Source: Gracilimonas sp. (lineage in GTDB: Bacteria > Bacteroidota > Rhodothermia > Balneolales > Balneolaceae). Taken from it: DNA of 64,000 nucleotides. The stretch is taken from positions 1,550,001 to 1,614,000 of the forward strand of contig NZ_JABURM010000005.1 in the NCBI RefSeq assembly GCF_014762685.1. The letters run 5' to 3'. Shown in pieces: positions 15,952 through 24,832 of the stretch. Each line of letters begins with the position of its first letter. Position 1 is the stretch's first letter. The position numbers and the translations under genes are program-made. Below the pieces are notes generated by a model. That model had not been told where the DNA came from, ran no database searches, and was given only the letters and a program-made list of their open reading frames with translations.

Positions 15952-16902
15952 ATGAGAGAAGTAGCCTTTTTAAGAAAAAATGCGGATAAGTGGAAGAAAT
16001 TCGAGCAGCTGCTGAAGAATAAATCGAATGACGATCCTGATCAACTTGCCGACTTATATATAGAACTCAGTGCCGATTTGGCTTATGCGCAAGCCAATTA
16101 TCCGGGCAGTAAAACAGAGCAGTACCTAAATCAACTATCGGTAGCCGTTCATGATGAGATCTATCGATCAAAAAAAGAAGAAACGGGCCGCATTATCACC
16201 TTTTGGACACAGGAAATTCCCCGTCTTTTTGCTACCAAACAAAAGGAACTGTTGTACAGCTTCATTGTTTTCAGCCTAGCCATCGGTATTGGAATTCTTT
16301 CTTCCATAAATGATCCTTCTTTTGTGCGTTTCATCATGGGCGATGCTTACGTCAACATGACCATTAGCAACATTAATGAAGGTGATCCGCTGGCAGTGTA
16401 TAAAAAAGCAGAAGAGATGGATATGTTCTTTGCTATCACCGTAAATAACGTACGTGTTTCATTTTATGCCTTTGTTAGCGGCTTGCTGACTTCCATCGGT
16501 GTGGGCGTGGTGCTGCTTAATAACGGAGTGATGGTTGGCGCATTCCTGCATTTCTTTGCCGAATACGGATTAATTGGTGAAGCCCTTCGGGTTATATTTA
16601 TTCATGGCAGCTTAGAGCTCTCGGCCATCGTAATTGCCGGTGCTGCCGGATTTGTGGTAGGCAATGGATTTCTGTTTCCCGGCACATATTCCCGAAAAGA
16701 TTCTTTCATCAAAGCCGGGAGAGAAGGATTAAAAATGATTGTGGGCCTAGTGCCCATCTTCATAGCTGCGGGATTTCTTGAATCCTTTGTAACGCGTTAT
16801 ACTAACATGCCGATTTGGTTGAGCTTATTCATAATTTTCAGTTCCTTAGCGTTTATTCTCTACTATTTTGTTTTACTACCAATGACCTTAAAAGAAAAAT
16901 AA
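15952..16902 (+). CDS. Stage II sporulation protein M (SpoIIM)-like membrane protein
   Basis: This 316-residue protein has a soluble N-terminal region (about 1-95) followed by roughly five membrane helices. It matches SpoIIM-family proteins outside spore formers: MREVAFLRKNADKWKKFEQLL at the start, a central NNVRVSFYAFVSGLLTSIGVGVVLLNNGVMVGAFLHFFAE and FIHGSLELSAIVIAGAAGF. The organism shows no other sporulation gene, so a sporulation role is unlikely. The stop codon overlaps the next start by one base (TAATG), so the two are translated together. Confidence 0.9.
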   Translation: MREVAFLRKNADKWKKFEQLLKNKSNDDPDQLADLYIELSADLAYAQANYPGSKTEQYLNQLSVAVHDEIYRSKKEETGRIITFWTQEIPRLFATKQKELLYSFIVFSLAIGIGILSSINDPSFVRFIMGDAYVNMTISNINEGDPLAVYKKAEEMDMFFAITVNNVRVSFYAFVSGLLTSIGVGVVLLNNGVMVGAFLHFFAEYGLIGEALRVIFIHGSLELSAIVIAGAAGFVVGNGFLFPGTYSRKDSFIKAGREGLKMIVGLVPIFIAAGFLESFVTRYTNMPIWLSLFIIFSSLAFILYYFVLLPMTLKEK

Positions 16903-17726
16903 TGAGCGATTTTAAACTTCAAAAATACCGGGATCTGGGTACAATACTAACCGATTCCTTTGTTTATATAAGAGTACACTATAAAAGTCTGGGAAAAGCC
17001 CTGTTGCTGTATGTTCTACCCTTTTACCTGATTTCCGGACTACTTGTGGGCAATGCCTACACCTCCTTCTTTTCGGTTATGATGGAGAATCCTGATGTTT
17101 CCGGTGAAACGCTTATCGGCGGAGATTTTATCCTGGGGTTTCTGCTGCTCGCACTGTCTTCAGGTGCCTTGCTGACTGTAGCCATGACACATGTGCAACT
17201 GGCTCAGAAACACGGGGAAGTATTAAACTCACAACTGATCGAGCATTTTGGACGTAATTTTATCACCCTGTTTGTCCTTTACATTCTCATCATCTTTGCT
17301 GTTATCTTCGGGTTCATCTTTTTTATCATTCCGGGCATTTATATAGCCATCAAATTCTTTGTGGCTCCGGCAATAGCTATTATTGAAGAAAAAAATCCCA
17401 TTGAAGCTCTTCAGCGTTCCTGGGACCTTGTACAGGGCCATTGGTGGTTTACGTTTGCAACCTACCTGGTTATGAATCTTGTTACCTCCTTTATGTCTTA
17501 TGTACTCATTATCCCGCTTACCATTATTTTTGGGTTTATCTCAGCTGCCGGAGCTGATTCCAATGAAATGATCGGGACCGGGATGGGTGTCTTCTATGGG
17601 CTATTGGTAGTGGTTGCATCACTTTTTTCCGTATTGATGTTGATTGCAATGTGCCTGCAATATTTCAACCTTATTGAAAGAAAAGAAGGCGTGAGCTTGC
17701 GCGCCCAAATTGAGGAATTGGGTTGA
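16902..17726 (+). CDS. Polytopic membrane protein (YciC/glycerophosphodiester-type domain)
   Basis: This 274-residue protein has about six membrane helices and the motif FVAPAIAIIEEKNPIEALQRSWDLVQGHWW, which is shared with the YciC/DUF975-like and glycerophosphoryl-diester-phosphodiesterase membrane-domain group. The true start is the ATG at 16902, overlapping the previous stop; an in-frame ATG at 16815 lies inside the SpoIIM gene and is not needed. There is no catalytic domain. It probably assembles with the neighbouring SpoIIM, DUF4129 and DUF4350 proteins. Confidence 0.8.
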   Translation: MSDFKLQKYRDLGTILTDSFVYIRVHYKSLGKALLLYVLPFYLISGLLVGNAYTSFFSVMMENPDVSGETLIGGDFILGFLLLALSSGALLTVAMTHVQLAQKHGEVLNSQLIEHFGRNFITLFVLYILIIFAVIFGFIFFIIPGIYIAIKFFVAPAIAIIEEKNPIEALQRSWDLVQGHWWFTFATYLVMNLVTSFMSYVLIIPLTIIFGFISAAGADSNEMIGTGMGVFYGLLVVVASLFSVLMLIAMCLQYFNLIERKEGVSLRAQIEELG

Positions 17727-17783
17727 ATTTAGCTGCCAATTATAAAATTATTTGTCAAACAGAGAGTATGTCAGCTGTTTAAT

Positions 17784-18521
17784 ATGAGATTATCCTGCAA
17801 AATATATCTTTCATTGAGCTTATTGCTGATTCTGGCACTGCCCATATCCTCCTTGGCACAGGATAACACTGCCCCTGAATTACCTGCAGACAGCAGTGAT
17901 ATCAACGTTCGGACGGTAGATACTGAAACCCTAAAAAACATAACGGATGAGCAGGTTTTTGAATACAATGAAGAATTAGCCCAGAACCCGGAATCGCTAA
18001 TGAGCCGGGTTTATCAGTGGATTATTCAGGTTATTCGATACATTATGGACAATCGATGGGCTTCGGCATTACTCAGGTTTATCTTCTTTGGTATTTTCGC
18101 ATTGGTACTGATTGCATTAATCAATCAAATACTGGGTGGAAATATGACCACGGCTTTTTCAAAAAAGAAGGCCAAAGAATCCGTATCACTGAATATTCAA
18201 CAGTCGGAACTCAAAACAACGAATTATAACGAGCTATTAAACTCCGCCTTGTCTGAAAACCGTTTCCGGGATGCCGTTCGTATTCTATACCTAAAAGCCC
18301 TGCAAGAGCTCAATGAAACCGAATTGATCGTATGGAAACAGGACAAAACAAATCATGATTATCTCAGAGAATTAGGTACCCACCCTGTGAAATCCCCCTT
18401 TAACCGGCTCACTTATTATTATGAATATGTGGAATATGGGGATTTTCGTATTGATAAAAAGGGCTTTGAAAATATTCGGGACATTTATCGCCAATTTCAG
18501 GAACAAGCTGCTCAATCATGA
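17784..18521 (+). CDS. DUF4129-domain exported membrane protein
   Basis: This 245-residue protein has a signal peptide (about 1-25), one membrane helix (about 95-115, WASALLRFIFFGIFALVLIALI) and a C-terminal cytoplasmic DUF4129 domain of about 100 residues with the hallmark NRFRDAVRILYLKALQELNE and RLTYYYEYVEYGDF. In relatives DUF4129 is often part of transglutaminase or MoxR-associated membrane proteins. Its end overlaps the next start (ATGA), showing translational coupling to the DUF4350 gene. Confidence 0.88.
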   Translation: MRLSCKIYLSLSLLLILALPISSLAQDNTAPELPADSSDINVRTVDTETLKNITDEQVFEYNEELAQNPESLMSRVYQWIIQVIRYIMDNRWASALLRFIFFGIFALVLIALINQILGGNMTTAFSKKKAKESVSLNIQQSELKTTNYNELLNSALSENRFRDAVRILYLKALQELNETELIVWKQDKTNHDYLRELGTHPVKSPFNRLTYYYEYVEYGDFRIDKKGFENIRDIYRQFQEQAAQS

Positions 18522-19720
18522 TCAAAAAAGAGCGCACATACTATATCATTCTTGGAGTTTTAGTCTCCGCATTTGTCCTGGTTCAAATATTAAAGCCCAA
18601 ACCTTTAGACTGGACTGAGAGTTTTTCTGCCGAAGATAAAATTCCATATGGCGGGTATATCCTTCATGAACTGCTGCCTTATACCTTTCCCGGTCAGGAT
18701 ATTATTACCAATCAATCCCCGGTTTTTGAGTATGCGGATACTGCCAATCCCAAAAAAAACTGGATTTTCATAAACAGAACATTCAACATCGATCAATGGG
18801 AAACAGAAATCTTGCTATCTCAGGTAAAAAAAGGGGCGGATGTTTTTATAGCGGCCAGAAGTTTTGGGCAGGCATTAAGCGATAGCCTGAATCTTACTAC
18901 CTCACTTAATAGTCCCTTTTTGGGGGGTGGAAATATTTTAGAAGATGATACTGTACACGTCAATTTCACAAACCCCCGTCTTAAAAGAGACACCGGATAC
19001 CCTTATTACCGAAGTACCACCGAAACTTTTTTCTCAAATATTGACTCTACGCTTAAAGTCAGCACCCTTGGAATCAATGAACAGAAAAATAATAATTTTC
19101 TGCGCGTTCAATTGGGGGAAGGAAATCTTTATCTTCACTCCAATCCTACCCTGTTCACTAATTATTTTGTGCGGGATGAAACCGGTTCGGATTACGCCCT
19201 GACGGCCCTTTCCTACCTTCCAAATCAAACTACCATTTGGGATGAATATTACAAAGATGTGCGCTCTTCCGGAGGAAGCGTAGTTAAATATGTGGTTTCG
19301 GAAGAACATCTGAGCTGGGCTTGGTTCCTGGGTTTAAGCGGTGTGCTGTTGTTTATGATTTTCAGAGCCAAACGTTCTCAAAGGATTATTCCTGTTATTA
19401 AGCCTCCAAAAAATTCCAGCATTGAGTTTGCCAAAACTATTGGCAGCCTGTATCTGGAAAAAGGGGATCACAAGCTAATAGCTGACAAAAAAATCCGGTT
19501 TTTCTTTGACTATATTCGTACGAACCTGGGACTTGATACAGATAAAATTGATGGTCATTTGAAGAAAGATGTTTCCCTCAGGTCCGGGATTGAGGAAAGT
19601 GAAATCCATACCCTGTTTGATTTGATTGATATGGTATCAAGCCAGGAGAACATAAGCCGGAATGAGCTAAAATTATTAACTGAACGAATTGATCAATTCT
19701 ATAACCTAAGTCAACGATGA
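18518..19720 (+). CDS. DUF4350-domain membrane protein
   Basis: This 400-residue protein has an N-terminal membrane helix (about 8-25) and a second near residue 265-282 (WAWFLGLSGVLLFMIF). Between them is the DUF4350/ GATase-like domain (SFSAEDKIPYGGYILHELLP, VKKGADVFIAARSFGQALSDSL), which resembles the von Willebrand/BatA-adjacent exported proteins of MoxR clusters. The last 120 residues are helical. The start overlaps the DUF4129 stop by 4 bp and its own end overlaps moxR (ATGA), so the three form one translated block. Confidence 0.82.
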   Translation: MIKKERTYYIILGVLVSAFVLVQILKPKPLDWTESFSAEDKIPYGGYILHELLPYTFPGQDIITNQSPVFEYADTANPKKNWIFINRTFNIDQWETEILLSQVKKGADVFIAARSFGQALSDSLNLTTSLNSPFLGGGNILEDDTVHVNFTNPRLKRDTGYPYYRSTTETFFSNIDSTLKVSTLGINEQKNNNFLRVQLGEGNLYLHSNPTLFTNYFVRDETGSDYALTALSYLPNQTTIWDEYYKDVRSSGGSVVKYVVSEEHLSWAWFLGLSGVLLFMIFRAKRSQRIIPVIKPPKNSSIEFAKTIGSLYLEKGDHKLIADKKIRFFFDYIRTNLGLDTDKIDGHLKKDVSLRSGIEESEIHTLFDLIDMVSSQENISRNELKLLTERIDQFYNLSQR

Positions 19721-20745
19721 GTACTGAAGAAAAAGATACAACGAATACGTCCTCTGAAAACGAAAACAAAGATGCGACTCCTTTTGAAAGCAGAACCGAT
19801 CTTTCCGGAGTGGAAAGCCTGGTAAATAACATCCGCACAGAACTCGGAAAAATCATTGTGGGGCAGCACCGCATGGTAGATTTGCTGATTGCAGCCCTCC
19901 TCGCTGATGGACATGTCCTGATTGAAGGCGTTCCGGGAGTTGCCAAAACTTTGACCACCAAATTGCTGGCTCAAACCATAGATTCTGATTTTTCGCGTAT
20001 CCAGTTCACTCCCGATTTGATGCCTGCGGATGTAATCGGCACCTCTGTCTTCAATCCAAAAACCACCGATTTTGAATTCAAGGAAGGGCCGGTTTTTTCT
20101 AATATTGTTCTCATCGATGAAATCAATCGCTCACCGGCAAAAACCCAGGCTGCATTGTTTGAAGTAATGGAAGAACGTCAAATCACCGTAGACGGAAAAA
20201 CTTATTTTATGGATGCTCCCTTTATGGTTGTGGCTACTCAAAACCCCATTGAACATGAAGGCACCTACCGGCTTCCCGAAGCTCAATTAGACCGGTTCTT
20301 GTTCCGAATTGATGTACCCTATCCTTCGCTCGATGAAGAAATCGAAATTCTGGCGGGCAGTTATTCCCGCAAAAACAAGCTGGATATCAGTACGCTGGCA
20401 AAAGTGATCTCAGCTGAAGAGATAGCCAAACAACGGGATATTGTAGCTTCCATACACGTGGAGCCTGAGCTTATGAAATACATTGCAGAAGTCATTCAAA
20501 ATACTCGGAACAGCAGCTCAGTTTCCATCGGAGCTTCACCGAGGGCTTCAGTATTTGTAATGAAAGCCGCACAAGCCTGGGCAGCCATGAACGGCCGTGA
20601 TTTTATAACTCCGGAAGATGTGAAAGAAGTTATCAACCCTGTGCTGCGACACCGAATTACTCTCACCCCTGAAAAAGAAATGGAAGGGATGAAACCAGAC
20701 CAGGTAATCCAGATTATTCTGGAAAAAGTGGAGGTGCCGCGGTAA
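19717..20745 (+). CDS. MoxR-family AAA+ ATPase
   Basis: This 342-residue ATPase has Walker A GVPGVAKTL (residues 71-79), Walker B VLIDEIN (Asp134/Glu135), sensor 1 ATQNP and a helical lid with ASPRASVF. MoxR proteins act as chaperone-like ATPases that assemble or activate partner complexes, here most likely the DUF58 and DUF4129/DUF4350 membrane proteins. It begins inside the end of the DUF4350 gene. Downstream, a gap with two GC-rich hairpins separates it from the DUF58 gene. Confidence 0.95.
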   Translation: MSTEEKDTTNTSSENENKDATPFESRTDLSGVESLVNNIRTELGKIIVGQHRMVDLLIAALLADGHVLIEGVPGVAKTLTTKLLAQTIDSDFSRIQFTPDLMPADVIGTSVFNPKTTDFEFKEGPVFSNIVLIDEINRSPAKTQAALFEVMEERQITVDGKTYFMDAPFMVVATQNPIEHEGTYRLPEAQLDRFLFRIDVPYPSLDEEIEILAGSYSRKNKLDISTLAKVISAEEIAKQRDIVASIHVEPELMKYIAEVIQNTRNSSSVSIGASPRASVFVMKAAQAWAAMNGRDFITPEDVKEVINPVLRHRITLTPEKEMEGMKPDQVIQIILEKVEVPR

Positions 20746-20762
20746 TTACCCGTTCAAAAATT

Positions 20763-20864
20763 TCCCCTCCCGGGAGGGGATTAAGTGGAGGGTCGAGGTT
20801 TAAAAAAGCAATTGATTTGAATCATACCTAACCCTCCCCTTTGTTTCCTCTCCCCGGAGAGGAA
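20763..20864. repeat. Two GC-rich palindromes inside the moxR-DUF58 gap
   Basis: TCCCCTCCCGGGAGGGGA (20763-20780) is an 18-base perfect palindrome. TTCCTCTCC (20845-20853) pairs with GGAGAGGAA (20856-20864) across CC. Between them GGAGGGTCGAGG and ACCCTCCCCT can also pair. This repeat structure is unlike the flanking coding DNA and sits in the middle of an operon. It looks like a dispersed intergenic element of the kind common in Bacteroidota, but only a genome search would show copies. Confidence 0.55.
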
Positions 20865-20891
20865 GACTCCTTAGATAATTTCTCAAAAACT

Positions 20892-22232
20892 ATGAATCCA
20901 ATCATCATTTTCAAACAAACATATCTCAGCAACCTGTTTTTTCAGGTATTATCGGGAGTGGTTCTCACTTTTTTGGTTGGGTATTTTGTACCTGTTGCAG
21001 GGGCTCTGGCTGAGATTCTTTTTTTTGGATTTGTGATTCTTTTTGGGATTGACCTTATTTTGCTCTTCAGTAAAAAGGATCCTCTCACCGGAAACCGCCT
21101 GGCTCCAAAACGGCTTTCCAACGGAGACAATAACACTATCCGGCTGCAAATTTCCAACCGCTATAATTTCCGGGTTGATACCGAAATTATTGATGAAATC
21201 CCCCATCAGTTTCAGATTAGGAATTTCAATATTTCTTCCGATTTTGATGCCAATGCCGATCAGGAGTTTACTTACGAATTGCGCCCCACTGAACGGGGTG
21301 AATATAACTTTGGAAATATCAATGTGTTCGTGGGCACCAAAATTGGATTCGTAAGAAGGAAAGTAAGTCTTCCTGCTGAAGAAACAGTTCCTGTTTATCC
21401 TTCTTTCATCCAAATGCGTAAATTTGAGATGTACGCCATTTCAAACCGCTTGACAGATGTTGGCATTAAAAAGATACGTCGCGTCGGCCACACCATGGAA
21501 TTCGACCAAATTAAGGAATATGTGCGTGGAGATGATGTACGTTCCATAAACTGGAAAGCTACGGCCAGAACAAATGACCTGATGGTCAATCAATATCAGG
21601 ATGAGCGATCCCAAAACGTAATTAACGTTATTGATATGGGGCGTGTAATGAAAATGCCTTTTGAGGGACTGCATCTTTTGGATTATGCCATTAATACCAG
21701 CCTGGTAATCTCAAATATTGCCTTAATTAAAGACGACAAAGCCGGATTGGTTACTTTTTCCAATGATGATTCTGTAGTCGTGAAACCGGAGAAAAAGCGC
21801 ACACATATTCAGCGTATTCAAGAGGCATTGTATAACCTGAATACCAATTTTTTAGAATCAGATTATGAGCGACTGGTCATTTCTTTACGGAAACATGTGA
21901 ATCAGCGCAGTTTGGTTTTACTCTATACTAATTTTGAGACTTTCTCCTCTATGGAACGGCAACTGCCTTATTTGCAGCGCATTGCTAAAGATCACCTGCT
22001 CGTCACTATCTTTTTTGAGAATACTGAAATGACCAAGCTCCTCCATGAAGAATCTAAAACCATTGGTCAGATCTACACCAAAACCATCGCCGAAAAGTTC
22101 ACTTTTGAGAAAAAACAGATCGTGAAAGCACTAAACCAGCGGGGTATTCAAACCATTCTTACCCCACCTAAAGAGCTCTCCGTGAATGCCATTAACAAGT
22201 ATTTGGAGCTGAAAGCACGAGGGTTGATTTAG
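20892..22232 (+). CDS. DUF58-domain protein (vWA-like), MoxR partner
   Basis: This protein of about 446 residues starts at the ATG at 20892 (MNPIIIFKQTYLSN); a longer frame begins in the repeat and is not credible. Two membrane helices lie near residues 15-60. The soluble part contains the DUF58 motif region GHTMEFDQIKEYVRGDDVRSINWKATARTNDLMVNQYQDE, which is highly conserved, followed by a vWA-like fold (VINVIDMGRVM as the remnant metal site). DUF58 proteins pair with MoxR ATPases in one operon throughout bacteria. The exact role is unknown. Confidence 0.93.
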   Translation: MNPIIIFKQTYLSNLFFQVLSGVVLTFLVGYFVPVAGALAEILFFGFVILFGIDLILLFSKKDPLTGNRLAPKRLSNGDNNTIRLQISNRYNFRVDTEIIDEIPHQFQIRNFNISSDFDANADQEFTYELRPTERGEYNFGNINVFVGTKIGFVRRKVSLPAEETVPVYPSFIQMRKFEMYAISNRLTDVGIKKIRRVGHTMEFDQIKEYVRGDDVRSINWKATARTNDLMVNQYQDERSQNVINVIDMGRVMKMPFEGLHLLDYAINTSLVISNIALIKDDKAGLVTFSNDDSVVVKPEKKRTHIQRIQEALYNLNTNFLESDYERLVISLRKHVNQRSLVLLYTNFETFSSMERQLPYLQRIAKDHLLVTIFFENTEMTKLLHEESKTIGQIYTKTIAEKFTFEKKQIVKALNQRGIQTILTPPKELSVNAINKYLELKARGLI

Positions 22233-22259
22233 AAGAAGCTTTCAACCGTCAGCTAATGA

Positions 22260-24680
22260 CTAATAAATTGCCGGAAAACGCTCCGGATCTGCTTCTCTCA
22301 TGATTTCATAAATCGCCTCAAAAATATCCTCGGCATTGGGCTTACTGAAGTAATCACCATCAGAGGCATAAGCCGGACGATGATCATGAGCCGTAACACA
22401 TTTCGGCTCAGAATCCAGATGGAAGTATCCGTCTTGCTCTTCGAGTACTTTTTGCATGATATAAGCCGATGCCCCTCCGGGTACATCTTCGTCAACCACT
22501 AACAAACGATTTGTCTTCTCAAGTGATTTTCCAATTACATGATCCAGATCAAATGGAAGCAGTGTGCGAACGTCTATCAACTCCATAGAAATCCCTGCTT
22601 CGTTAAGTTGCGGAATAAGGCTTTCAATGATATTAAAAGTGGAACCGTATGAAACTACGGTAATATCGGTACCCTCTTCCACCACTTCGGGTTTACCAAG
22701 CGGCATAGTGAATTCACCAAGGTTAGTCGGAAGATTTTCTTTGAGCCGGTAACCGTTTAAAGGCTCAACAACTATAGCGGGGTCATCCCCCTGAAGCAAG
22801 GTATTATAGAAACCGGCCGCTTCTGTAAGATTTCGCGGTACACATAAATGCACCCCTCTCGCCCCGTTTATGATCATTCCCATCGGTGATCCAGAGTGCC
22901 AAATTCCTTCCAGTCGGTGTCCTCGCGTTCTAATAATCAAAGGGGCAGCCTGACCGCCTTTAGTTCTATATCTAAGGGTGGCCAAATCGTCAGAAATACC
23001 CTGGAAACAATAGAGCAGATAATCCAGATACTGGATTTCAGTAATTGGCCTTAAGCCGCGAATGGCCATCCCAATTCCCTGCCCTAAGATGGTTGCTTCC
23101 CGGATACCCGTGTCACTTACACGAATTTCACCGAATTTCTCTTGCATGCCTTCAAGGCCTTTGTTTACACCGCCCAGTTTACCTGAATCTTCACCAAAGA
23201 CCAGTGTATTTGGATATTTTTCAAAAATAGAATCAAAATTTTCACGAATCACCAATCGACCATCTACCCTTTCCGGTTTGTCAGGATATTCCGGTTTTAC
23301 TTCTTCTACTTTTAATGGGGATTTTGGAGTTTCACTGTACAAATGAGAATTATATCGCTCTTTATTTTCTTCCCGGGATTTTTTAACCCATTCAGCAAGT
23401 TTTTCCCTTGCATCTCCATTTTTCCCGGCTGTAACAGCTAAGGCACTTCGGGCTGCAGACAAAATATCTTTACGTATTGCGTTCGGATAGTTTTTCAATT
23501 TCCTGGCAAACTCACCTGCTTTTTCAACACCTGACTCATCCTTAAGCTTGTTAATCAGATCGATAACAGTAGCCTTTTCCTCTTTGATAGGATCCATGAA
23601 TGCTTTCCATGCTGCTGTTTTGGCTTCAGTTACTTCATCCTGAGCCTCCTGTTCCAGCTCGTCAAGCTTTTTAGCCTTCGCAATATCGTTATCAATAATC
23701 CAGTGGCGAAGTTTTTCAAGGCAACAATATTCTTCTTCCCACTTCAGGCGCTCTTCCGATTTGTAGCGTTCATGAGATCCGGAAGTTGAATGTCCTTGAG
23801 GCTGGGTAACTTCCATTACATGAACCAATACGGGTACATGTTTCTCGCGAGCTATTTTAGCAGCCTTTTCATAGGTTTCAATGAGCCCTTGATAATCCCA
23901 GGCTTTTGCAGTCAAAATCTCATAGCCCGGTTTATCTTCCGTGCGTTGAAAACCGCTAAGCACTTCAGAAATACTCTCTTTAGTAGTTTGATATTTTTTT
24001 GAAACTGAAATCCCAAAACCGTCGTCCCATACTGACACTACCATGGGTATCTGTAAAACACCACCGGCATTTATAGATTCCCAAAATACCCCTTCCGAAG
24101 TACTGGCATCACCGATGGTTCCAAAAGCAATCTCATTTCCTTTATTAGAAAACTTCTTCCATTCTTTCCCTTTCAGTGCTTTTTCATTTCTGTACACTTT
24201 AGAGGCCTGAGCAAGCCCTAAAAGACGCGCCATTTGTCCGGCTGTCGGTGATATATCAGAAGCTGTATTCTTGGATTTTGTTTGATCGATCCAGTTTCCT
24301 TCTTCATCTATCAATCGAGTGCCAAAATGAGAATTCATTTGTCGACCGGCTGAACTTGGATCAGCTTCCACATCGGCGTGAGCATAAAGTTGAGCAAAAA
24401 GTTGCTGTGGAGTTACCTGCCCCAAAGCCAACATTAATGTTTGATCTCTATAATAGCCGGAGCGGAAATCTCCTTCCTGAAATTGTTTTGACAGTGCAAT
24501 CTGTGGAATCTCCTTTCCATCTCCAAAAATTCCGAACTTGGCTTTTCCGGTCAGCACTTCTTTTCTGCCAATCAACGACATATGCCGGCTTACCCAACCC
24601 AACTTAAAATCTGCAAGGATTTCTTTCTTCTGAGCAGCGGTAAACTTGGTTTTTTTCGTCTTATTTTTTACTTGGGCCAT
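22260..24680 (-). CDS. Fused E1 alpha/beta of a 2-oxoacid (branched-chain) dehydrogenase
   Basis: The 806-residue protein combines both E1 subunits. The alpha half (about 1-400) shows RQMNSHFG, the ThDP/Mg region GDASTSEGVFWESIN and TQPQGHSTSGSHERY. The beta half (about 470-806) shows VFGEDSG, the core GGVNKGLEGMQEKFG and the conserved EPLNGYRLKENLP. This complex decarboxylates 2-oxoisovalerate or pyruvate-like acids as the first step of the dehydrogenase complex. The fused form is common in Bacteroidota. No E2 or E3 gene is nearby. It is followed by fumC on the same strand with a 152-bp gap. Confidence 0.92.
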   Translation of the reverse strand: MAQVKNKTKKTKFTAAQKKEILADFKLGWVSRHMSLIGRKEVLTGKAKFGIFGDGKEIPQIALSKQFQEGDFRSGYYRDQTLMLALGQVTPQQLFAQLYAHADVEADPSSAGRQMNSHFGTRLIDEEGNWIDQTKSKNTASDISPTAGQMARLLGLAQASKVYRNEKALKGKEWKKFSNKGNEIAFGTIGDASTSEGVFWESINAGGVLQIPMVVSVWDDGFGISVSKKYQTTKESISEVLSGFQRTEDKPGYEILTAKAWDYQGLIETYEKAAKIAREKHVPVLVHVMEVTQPQGHSTSGSHERYKSEERLKWEEEYCCLEKLRHWIIDNDIAKAKKLDELEQEAQDEVTEAKTAAWKAFMDPIKEEKATVIDLINKLKDESGVEKAGEFARKLKNYPNAIRKDILSAARSALAVTAGKNGDAREKLAEWVKKSREENKERYNSHLYSETPKSPLKVEEVKPEYPDKPERVDGRLVIRENFDSIFEKYPNTLVFGEDSGKLGGVNKGLEGMQEKFGEIRVSDTGIREATILGQGIGMAIRGLRPITEIQYLDYLLYCFQGISDDLATLRYRTKGGQAAPLIIRTRGHRLEGIWHSGSPMGMIINGARGVHLCVPRNLTEAAGFYNTLLQGDDPAIVVEPLNGYRLKENLPTNLGEFTMPLGKPEVVEEGTDITVVSYGSTFNIIESLIPQLNEAGISMELIDVRTLLPFDLDHVIGKSLEKTNRLLVVDEDVPGGASAYIMQKVLEEQDGYFHLDSEPKCVTAHDHRPAYASDGDYFSKPNAEDIFEAIYEIMREADPERFPAIY

Positions 24681-24832
24681 TTTTTAAATTGTTGTTCTGA
24701 AATTTCAGGAAAGCGCCCTTACAAACGGGGCGATATAATACGGAAAAGCGCTTTTTTATGAAACAGTCTCCATCGCGCCTATCGTTCTTTTTCCTTTAAA
24801 AAGCGGAGGCCTTTGTGTTACCAAAAGCTTGG

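Noticed and set aside
15952-16902. Sporulation role for the SpoIIM-like protein
   Set aside because: No other sporulation genes are present and the neighbours form a membrane/MoxR cluster.
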